DNA from: Phycisphaerales bacterium
Lineage (GTDB): Bacteria > Planctomycetota > Phycisphaerae > SM23-33
Direction: 5' to 3'
NCBI GenBank assembly: GCA_018645065.1
Contig: JABGPF010000026.1
Span: 1 to 32,476 of the forward strand
DNA: 32,476 nucleotides
The notes below the pieces were generated by a model. It worked only from the letters and a program-made list of their open reading frames with translations, did not search any database and was not told the origin of the DNA. Each line of letters begins with the position of its first letter. Within the stretch, counting starts at the first letter, position 1. This document shows positions 26,420 through 32,476 of this stretch, in pieces. A program made the position numbers and the translations under genes.

Positions 26420-27394
26420 ATGTCCAACATGTCAAATATGTCAAATACATCAGCATCATCCAACCCGGTCACAGATCCCGGACGCGATATCCTGCATCGC
26501 TACGAGGGCAATCCCGTACTGACGCTTCACGATATCCCATACCGCTGCAATACGGTTTTCAACGGTACGCCGATAAAGGTCGACGGGAAGTATCTGCTGC
26601 TGTTGCGAGTTGAAGGGCAGCAGGGATACTCATTTTTCGCGATGGCCAGAAGCGATGATGGGTACAACTTTACAGTAGACCCTGAACCTTGCATGCTGCC
26701 GGCAACTGAAGAGCCCTGGGCGGTCTGGGAAGAGAACGGGATCGAAGATCCGCGGATGACGAAAATTGGCGACACCTACTACGTGGTCTACACCGCCTGC
26801 GGGCGATACGGGCATCGAATCGCAATCGCCACCACTAAAGACTTCGTCAGCTACGAGCGTCTGGCGATGGTCTCCGGTCCGGGCAACAAGGACGGCGTGC
26901 TGTTCCCCGAGAAGATCAACGGGCTGTTTGCGCGCCTCGATCGGCCGATAGGTGCGGGCATTGGCAGCATATGGGTGTCGTACTCGCCCGACTTGATCCA
27001 CTGGGGCAAGAGCGAGTTTGTGTTGCGCCCACGCCCGCGATATTGGGACTCATACCGTATCGGAGCCTCGGTCCCGCCGATCCGAACTGATTACGGGTGG
27101 CTCGAGATTTATCACGGTGTGAAGATGACCTCCGCCGGACCGATCTATCGCGCCGGCGCGGTGATGCTGGACACAGACAACCCCGCCAAAGTGATCAAGC
27201 AATGCGTCCCGCCGCTGATCTCGCCTCGGGAGGATTACGAGCGGATCGGCGACGTCGGAAATGTGGTTTTCGTCTGCGGGGCGATTATCGAGGACGATGG
27301 CGAGATGAAAATATACTACGGAGGAGCCGATACGGCGATCTGCGTAGCCACCGCCAACTTCGACGAAATAATAGAAACCTGCAAACCGGATTAG
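26420..27394 (+). CDS. GH130-family beta-mannoside phosphorylase/hydrolase, second copy
   Basis: A 324-residue paralogue of the preceding gene, along its whole length. Here the catalytic motif has the usual form GIEDPRMT with Asp110 as general acid. DGVLFPEKINGLF, IWVSYSPDLIHW and IGDVGNVVF match the neighbour blade by blade, while the phosphate-site motif reads RLDRP, with Asp where many phosphorylases have His. The start is three near-identical nonamers, ATGTCCAAC, ATGTCAAAT, ATGTCAAAT, giving M-S-N three times, so three starts are possible. Two paralogues with different catalytic-site neighbours suggest different mannosides, or a phosphorylase and a hydrolase. It is cytoplasmic and ends just before a bidirectional terminator. 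Confidence 0.87.
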   Translation: MSNMSNMSNTSASSNPVTDPGRDILHRYEGNPVLTLHDIPYRCNTVFNGTPIKVDGKYLLLLRVEGQQGYSFFAMARSDDGYNFTVDPEPCMLPATEEPWAVWEENGIEDPRMTKIGDTYYVVYTACGRYGHRIAIATTKDFVSYERLAMVSGPGNKDGVLFPEKINGLFARLDRPIGAGIGSIWVSYSPDLIHWGKSEFVLRPRPRYWDSYRIGASVPPIRTDYGWLEIYHGVKMTSAGPIYRAGAVMLDTDNPAKVIKQCVPPLISPREDYERIGDVGNVVFVCGAIIEDDGEMKIYYGGADTAICVATANFDEIIETCKPD

Positions 27395-27433
27395 CCTGAA
27401 AAGGCTCTGCTTGCGGTAATAAGCGAAGAATTT

Positions 27434-27470
27434 AAAACCCCGCAGACAGCGCGGCTGTCTGCGGGGTTTT
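27434..27470. terminator. Bidirectional terminator between the GH130 pair and the convergent sulfatase
   Basis: A perfect 17-bp stem, 27434-27450 (AAAACCCCGCAGACAGC) with 27454-27470, around a 3-nt loop GCG. The A-run on the left arm and T-run on the right arm allow termination in both directions. Confidence 0.9.
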
Positions 27471-27490
27471 GTGTAGAATGCGACTATCCA

Positions 27491-29125
27491 TTATCCCGGT
27501 ACGCCGGGCGGGACTTTGTACTGTTTCTTGAGGCGTTGGAGTTCGATTTTCATCGTTGCGATTCGCTCTGCATGTTCGGGAGCCGAGTATGCATTCTTCA
27601 TCTCGCCCGGGTCGGTCTTGATATCGTAAAACTCCCACTGGCCTTCTTTGGGGATATCTCTGCCCATGAATCGCATGAGTTTGTACCGTTTATCGGCTAC
27701 GCCTTCATGTGCGCGAACGCTGTGTGCGCCTCGACCGAAGTATTGGTAATAAAGCGTTTTTCGCCAATTGGCGGGCGTTTTGCCCTTCAGTAGCGGTACG
27801 AGTGAGCAGCCCTGCATGTCAGCGGGTATCGGCGCCCCTGCGATATCGAGGAACGTTTCGGCCCAGTCGATATTCTGCACCAGATCGGTGTTAGTCGAGC
27901 CGGGCTTCACCACGCCGGGCCACTTGGCGATCAGCGGCGTGCGGAACGATTCTTTGTACATGAACCGCTTATCGAACCACCCATGCTCACCGAGATAGAA
28001 CCCCTGGTCCGAGGAGTACATGACGATTGTGTTCTTGTCCATGCCCGTTTTTTTCAGGTAGTCCAGTACTCGCCCGACGCTGTCGTCAACTCCGGCGATG
28101 GCGCCGAGGTAATCTTTCATGTAGCGTTGGTAGCGCCATTTGATTCCCTCTTTCGTGCTTAACCACTTGGGGCCTTTGGCGAGGATCTTCTGGTTGCTCG
28201 GTTCGCGTATTTTGTCCCAGGCGGCTCGTTGCTGGTCGGTCATTCGGAAATAGGCGCCTCGTTCTCCGCCGGTGAACGGGTGTTTCTTACCGGCGGCTTT
28301 GGCTTTTTTCGCCTTTGCGGCGTAGGCGTCGCGATCTTGCTGCGTAACCAGCATGAGGTCTGAGAAGTGGGTCAGGTGCCTGGCGATGGTCATGGTTTGC
28401 TTTTTGGCTGCGACTCCGCGTGTGGCGTAGTCGTCGAACAGGTTATCGGGTTCGGGTATCTCGACGTCTTCGTATTTACCCACGTGCCGGGTCGCGGGCA
28501 ACCAGTTGCGGTGCGGAGCCTTGTGATGGATCATAAGCATGAACGGTTTGGACTTGTCGCGGTCGGCCTCCAGCCAGCCCAGCGACTTGTCGGTGATGAT
28601 ATCGCTGACATATCCGGGCACCATATGGTTGCCCTTACTGCCGAGGAACTGGGGCTGGTAGTAGTCGCCCTGTCCGGGCAGCACGTCCCAGTAGTCGAAA
28701 CCCTGCATTTTTCCGGGCAGATGTATCTTCCCGATCATTGCGGTTTGGTAGCCGGCCTTTTGCAGCAGTTTTGGGAACGTTTGCTGGCCCTGATCGAAGC
28801 GTGGCCCGTTGGCGATCATTCCGTGGAGGTGGCTGTGCTTTCCGGTTAGCAGTGTTCCGCGGCTCGGGGCGCAAATCGAGTTGCCAACGTAGCTTTTATC
28901 GAATCGCATACCGGCTGAGGCCAGTTTGTCTATGTTCGGTGTGGGGTTGAGTTTCTGCAACCTCCCACCGTAAGTTCCGATCGCCTGATAGGCGTGGTCG
29001 TCGGAGAATATCCAGACAATATTCGGGCGATCTTTCGCTGCGGCCGCCCGCAGACGTCCGGCGCCACATACCACCGAAGCGGCTCCAACCGCGGAAATGC
29101 CCTTAAGAAAAACTCTTCTATTCAT
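27491..29125 (-). CDS. Tat-exported formylglycine sulfatase
   Basis: A complete S1-type sulfatase of 544 residues. The N-terminus MNRRVFLKG with a following Ala-rich helix is a twin-arginine signal. IFSDDHAY supplies metal ligands Asp42 and Asp43. The catalytic motif is CAPSR with Cys85, to be converted to formylglycine. YSSDQGFYLGEHGWFDK at about 369-385 carries the second Asp and His metal site, followed by the PLIAKWPG strand. It hydrolyses sulfate esters, probably on polysaccharide fragments, outside the cytoplasm. The C-terminus (YDIKTDPGEM) is complete. It is divergent from the PQQ-propeller gene with about 200 bases between them, and convergent with the GH130 pair. The overall motif order fits choline-sulfatase or arylsulfatase-like planctomycete enzymes; the substrate is not determinable here. 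Confidence 0.93.
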   Translation of the reverse strand: MNRRVFLKGISAVGAASVVCGAGRLRAAAAKDRPNIVWIFSDDHAYQAIGTYGGRLQKLNPTPNIDKLASAGMRFDKSYVGNSICAPSRGTLLTGKHSHLHGMIANGPRFDQGQQTFPKLLQKAGYQTAMIGKIHLPGKMQGFDYWDVLPGQGDYYQPQFLGSKGNHMVPGYVSDIITDKSLGWLEADRDKSKPFMLMIHHKAPHRNWLPATRHVGKYEDVEIPEPDNLFDDYATRGVAAKKQTMTIARHLTHFSDLMLVTQQDRDAYAAKAKKAKAAGKKHPFTGGERGAYFRMTDQQRAAWDKIREPSNQKILAKGPKWLSTKEGIKWRYQRYMKDYLGAIAGVDDSVGRVLDYLKKTGMDKNTIVMYSSDQGFYLGEHGWFDKRFMYKESFRTPLIAKWPGVVKPGSTNTDLVQNIDWAETFLDIAGAPIPADMQGCSLVPLLKGKTPANWRKTLYYQYFGRGAHSVRAHEGVADKRYKLMRFMGRDIPKEGQWEFYDIKTDPGEMKNAYSAPEHAERIATMKIELQRLKKQYKVPPGVPG

Positions 29126-29323
29126 TGTTTCACCTTGGTTTGAGTTTCAGGTTATCTAACCGACACCATACCAAGATGAACGCACCAACGTAAGTCCGTA
29201 TCGCAGGTTTTGAGGGTTTCTTTATGTTTGTAATGCTGCGGCAATCGCCTGTATCCTGTTGCGTTACACCAATATCGGACGAACTAAAACCTCGATGTTT
29301 TATACACCTCAGGAGCTTTTGAT
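29126..29323. promoter_or_regulatory. Divergent promoter region, sulfatase and PQQ-propeller genes
   Basis: About 200 bases between two divergent start codons must hold both promoters. CAGGAG, 7-8 bases before the + strand ATG, is a good ribosome site. No clear operator or conserved -10/-35 pair is recognised. Confidence 0.45.
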
Positions 29324-32260
29324 ATGAAGTATGCAACAGGCCGCATTCTCGCTGTAGTTTTGATTTCCCTGGCGTCGCTTACCGGGCTGGCTCATGCAGC
29401 ATCGGACGCCCAGAGCGTTCTCGACTCATACGGTAGGCAAAGCGGACTGTTCGTGGTCATCGGATGCGGGGACGACACTGCCGCCGAGATGGCGACCGAT
29501 CTGGGCAAGAACGGTAACTCACTGGTTCACGTTATAGCTTGCGACCAGGCCGAACTGACCAGCATCAACAAGGCCATCGCCAGCGCCGGTGTTAAAGGCT
29601 GCGTGACTGCGGAGCAACTCGGCGTGAAAACGCTTCCCTACCGCGACTACATGGTCAACGTGCTGATCGTGATGGATCCTTCGAAAGCCGCCGCAGCGGG
29701 GTATACAACCAAAGAGGCCAAACGCTGCTTAGCGCCGTACGGAAGGCTCATCACCTGCACAGGCGGGAAGATCAAGAATATCGAGAAGATCGCACTGCCC
29801 GAAAATATGGACATATGGACCCACCGCTATCACGACGCCGACGCGAGGCCGATTTCCAGCGACAAAGTTTTCGATCTGCCCGTTGGTTTCAAATGGAACG
29901 CAGGCTTGCCGATGAACTTTGATAATCCCGAGCGTTCAGCCAATCGATACTCATCGACGCGCGCCCTGGTGCTTAATGACGGGCGATGCTTCACATTCTC
30001 CACCGGCGTCGTGGAAAACCTCGGTGACGGATGGAAGTCGAAATACGGGACCGCACAGTACCTCACCTGCCGCGACGCCTTCAACGGGCGAATGCTGTGG
30101 CGTACGCGGATCGGCGAGACATATTACGGTGGTCTTTATATCGAGAACCTGGCTCCCATGATTTCGATCGGGCGGCACGTTTACGTTGCCGGTGATAACG
30201 GGAAAATGCAGGTTATCAGCACGCGAACGGGCAAGATGATTCGCGAGATGAACACCACGAACATTCCCGGTATTATCTCGGCGTCCAAGGGTATTGTCGT
30301 GACCACGACGTGGAAGGGCGGCAAGTCGATGGGCTCGGTGCGTCGATACGATCGCCGGCGCATGGACTGGGCGATCGCCAGCGGGACGGTGGAGGCATAT
30401 GACGACAAGAGCGGTAAGCTGTTGTGGAAGAACGATCTGTTGGGCACGTCGTTGCTGATCGCCGAGGGGAAAGTTTACATCGTAAATCGCGAAGCCAACG
30501 ACGCGATCGAAGAGAACCACAACAGGCGCAAGAAGAATGGTAAGGACACGCGCCCGGCGCAAAAAGTTATCGCGATGGACCTGGTTAGCGGTAAGTTGCT
30601 CTGGGAGGCTACTGACGAATCGTTCAACGCCAAGGATCAGCCCATCAATCTGGAGGCGGCCGGTTTTGGCGCCGTAGCGGTTTCGTATAAGTCCCGCAAT
30701 ACCGTCGCGCTGCTGTCGGCTGATACGGGTAAAGCGTTCGACGAGAAGAAGACCAGGGAGGTTGGTAAAAATTTCTTCCGCTTCCGAAACCATATCTGCA
30801 CGCCTGTGATGCGTGTTGGCGATATCGAGCTGAATAATCGCGGTGGTACGATCACCAAGGTGGGACAGAAGGGTCGCGAGAATCAGAAGTTCGGCGGCGC
30901 CCGGGGCGGATGCCTTACCGGAACGGTGCCCGCATACGGAGCGGGATACATCACCCAAAACTGGTGCCGCTGCTCACCGGCCCAGATCCCCGGGTTGCTG
31001 GCGATCGCGTCGATCGGAAAGATCCCAACGCCCCAGGAGATGGAAACGCCCACTACGCCCGTCGAGTCGTCAAAATACGACGAAGCCAAGGACGGTATCG
31101 CAAGCCCGTCGATGTGGAGCTCGTTCCGCGGTAATGCTGCACGCTCCAGCAGCGTTGGGTGCGATGTGTCAGCGGCTCCGGAAACGCTATGGACAAAGAA
31201 ACTCACCTCAAGGAAAATCGAAGGAACCGTGCAGCGCGACTGGCGTTCGTTCCTGAACACCAGGCTTACCGCGCCGATAACGGCGGGCGATCTGGTGATC
31301 CTGGCCGATATCGATCACAACGAACTGATAGCCGTAAACGCCGCCAGCGGTAACGTGAAATGGCGTTTCATGACCGGCGGACGCATGGACACCTCACCGA
31401 CGCTGCACAAGGGGATTTGCCTGGCAGCCGATCGCACCGGATACGTCTATGCGATCAAGGCCAGGACCGGCAAGTTGATCTACAAGCTGCGTATCGCACC
31501 GTCCGAGAAGCGAATGGTTTCGTACGGTAAAGTCGAGTCGGTCTGGCCGGTAATTGGCGGCGTGATGATCGCGGGCGATAAGGCCTACGCCTCAGCCGGT
31601 CGCACTCAGGGCTCTGACGGAGGGCTGCTGGTCCGGGCGTTCACGCCGGAGACGGGCAAGGTTATCTGGTCCAAAGCAATATCTAAAAATGATCGTAGCG
31701 CCAGGCGAAATGACGCCTTGTCGCTGCAAGGCGACGCAGTTAAGTCGATGGGCTTCAGCCTCGATCTCGAAACAGGCCAAATCGTCAAATCCGTCAAGGG
31801 CTCCGGGCTCACGATGGGCTATGAAGGTGTCCACAGTTGGAACTGGACGCGAGTGGGTCATCGCAAGTTTGAGACTATCGGATACGGCGCCGGCAGGGCT
31901 GCAACCAGAGGCGATACCGTAAGCTGGAGCGATAAGTACGTAGCGGTTTGCGATAGGAACAATGGGCTCGCGCTGTCGATCCTGGAAAACGGTAAGCCCA
32001 AGGGCAGGAAGTGGAACGCTCGGGTCGAAAAGGACCGTCAGGTGACTTCGCTGATAATCTGCAACAACATGGTGGTCATCGGCGGGGCGATTACTGATCA
32101 GGATCAGGCGAAAGGCTTCGTCCAGGCGTTCAATGTCGAAACCGGAAAATCGGTATGGGACAAGCCATTCGGCGCGAAGTTGGCGTTTAACGGTTTGGCG
32201 ATTGACGGTGGAAGAATAATCGCATCGTTCGACGACGGCAGCGTGACCTGCCTGAAATAA
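29324..32260 (+). CDS. Exported PQQ-like beta-propeller protein with N-terminal methyltransferase-like domain
   Basis: A 978-residue secreted protein. The signal peptide is residues 1-25, with cleavage after LAHA. Residues about 30-160 form a Rossmann fold like class I SAM methyltransferases: VVIGCGD (44-50) at the nucleotide-binding glycine loop, a second strand ending in the acid (VIACDQAEL), and LAPYGRLIT. It continues with a planctomycete linker having WTHRYHDADA near 165 and FKWNAG, then PQQ-like propeller blades (A-x-D-x-x-S/T-G-x-x-x-W, e.g. AYDDKSGKLLWK, AVNAASGNVKWRF, AFNVETGKSVWDKPF). No Trp-dehydrogenase active site is recognised, so it is probably a binding or scaffold protein, not a quinoprotein dehydrogenase. 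Methyltransferase activity outside the cytoplasm is unlikely. It is divergent from the sulfatase. Confidence 0.85.
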   Translation: MKYATGRILAVVLISLASLTGLAHAASDAQSVLDSYGRQSGLFVVIGCGDDTAAEMATDLGKNGNSLVHVIACDQAELTSINKAIASAGVKGCVTAEQLGVKTLPYRDYMVNVLIVMDPSKAAAAGYTTKEAKRCLAPYGRLITCTGGKIKNIEKIALPENMDIWTHRYHDADARPISSDKVFDLPVGFKWNAGLPMNFDNPERSANRYSSTRALVLNDGRCFTFSTGVVENLGDGWKSKYGTAQYLTCRDAFNGRMLWRTRIGETYYGGLYIENLAPMISIGRHVYVAGDNGKMQVISTRTGKMIREMNTTNIPGIISASKGIVVTTTWKGGKSMGSVRRYDRRRMDWAIASGTVEAYDDKSGKLLWKNDLLGTSLLIAEGKVYIVNREANDAIEENHNRRKKNGKDTRPAQKVIAMDLVSGKLLWEATDESFNAKDQPINLEAAGFGAVAVSYKSRNTVALLSADTGKAFDEKKTREVGKNFFRFRNHICTPVMRVGDIELNNRGGTITKVGQKGRENQKFGGARGGCLTGTVPAYGAGYITQNWCRCSPAQIPGLLAIASIGKIPTPQEMETPTTPVESSKYDEAKDGIASPSMWSSFRGNAARSSSVGCDVSAAPETLWTKKLTSRKIEGTVQRDWRSFLNTRLTAPITAGDLVILADIDHNELIAVNAASGNVKWRFMTGGRMDTSPTLHKGICLAADRTGYVYAIKARTGKLIYKLRIAPSEKRMVSYGKVESVWPVIGGVMIAGDKAYASAGRTQGSDGGLLVRAFTPETGKVIWSKAISKNDRSARRNDALSLQGDAVKSMGFSLDLETGQIVKSVKGSGLTMGYEGVHSWNWTRVGHRKFETIGYGAGRAATRGDTVSWSDKYVAVCDRNNGLALSILENGKPKGRKWNARVEKDRQVTSLIICNNMVVIGGAITDQDQAKGFVQAFNVETGKSVWDKPFGAKLAFNGLAIDGGRIIASFDDGSVTCLK

Positions 32261-32476
32261 GGTTCGTGAAGGATTAGTTGGGAAACGGCTCAATACCCAA
32301 TATCCAGCAATGTCCAGTTTAGCCATTTTATGCCGTCTGGTTCAGGCCCGAAGGGCCGGCGCGATCTTAGCCGGGGGCCGGAAGGCCCCGGTATGCATCC
32401 TCTATTATCCCAAAGCCCCGGCGATACTGACATATGTCCTACCGGTGTCTGGTAGATCGGTTTTTTGGGCTTCCTT
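32261..32476. other. Intergenic end of window with two GC-rich hairpins
   Basis: GGCCC-GAA-GGGCC at 32345-32357, and a bulged hairpin at 32371-32391 (CCGGGGGCC with GGCCCCGG around GGAA). Neither is followed directly by a T-run, so they are not confident terminators. No gene is supported. Confidence 0.5.

Noticed and set aside
32340-32476. Hairpins downstream of the propeller gene as intrinsic terminators
   Set aside because: No T-run follows the stems directly; the later TTTTTT has only a weak five-pair stem before it.
1-32476. CRISPR arrays, rRNA genes, insertion sequences with transposase
   Set aside because: No regularly spaced repeats, rRNA-like sequence or transposase-like protein was seen anywhere in the window.

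Overview
The window looks like a chromosomal segment of a Planctomycetota bacterium, most likely of the Phycisphaerae type. The evidence is a giant secreted protein with the planctomycete LEPRLLLSG N-terminal motif and a dockerin tail, formylglycine sulfatases, an exported PQQ-like propeller fused to a methyltransferase-like Rossmann domain, and an exosortase/exopolysaccharide locus. Shine-Dalgarno signals are weak or absent in front of several genes. This taxonomic call is inference from gene content.

Layout: 1-409 is the C-terminal end of a sulfatase. Bases 410-1035 are non-coding and hold one copy of a roughly 300-nt repeated element (copy A) plus a cluster of CTTCACAC/GTGTGAAG octamers. 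Bases 1036-10875 encode a giant multidomain surface protein (lamin-tail, CotH, chitobiase-C, fibronectin III, PA14, golvesin-like, Ig-like and dockerin domains). A convergent lipoprotein hydrolase gene ends 3 bases after it.

Bases 11966-24640 are a one-directional block: a hyperacidic DUF2007-like protein, a small Arg-rich protein, a membrane protein, a Wza-like export lipoprotein, an exosortase, an EpsI-like partner overlapping it by 4 bases, a 1516-residue membrane-anchored TPR protein, and a fused Wzz/BY-kinase-like chain-length regulator. A 15-bp-stem terminator follows at once. Together the last five resemble the polymer-export and protein-sorting half of a PEP-CTERM/exosortase exopolysaccharide locus. 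No glycosyltransferase and no protein with a recognisable PEP-CTERM tail lies in the window.

Bases 24710-25485 are non-coding and hold copy B of the element. Bases 25486-27394 encode two tandem GH130-family mannoside phosphorylase/hydrolase paralogues, closed by a 17-bp-stem terminator shared with a convergent Tat-exported sulfatase (27491-29125). The divergent gene 29324-32260 encodes the exported PQQ-like propeller protein. The sulfatases and GH130 enzymes suggest breakdown of sulfated or mannose-containing polysaccharides beside synthesis or export of the cell's own polymer.

The observation most worth following is the A/B element pair. The two copies align at a nearly constant offset for about 300 nt, share a long hairpin with compensatory changes, and share a reading frame with conservative substitutions that contains a TAG at the same position in both.
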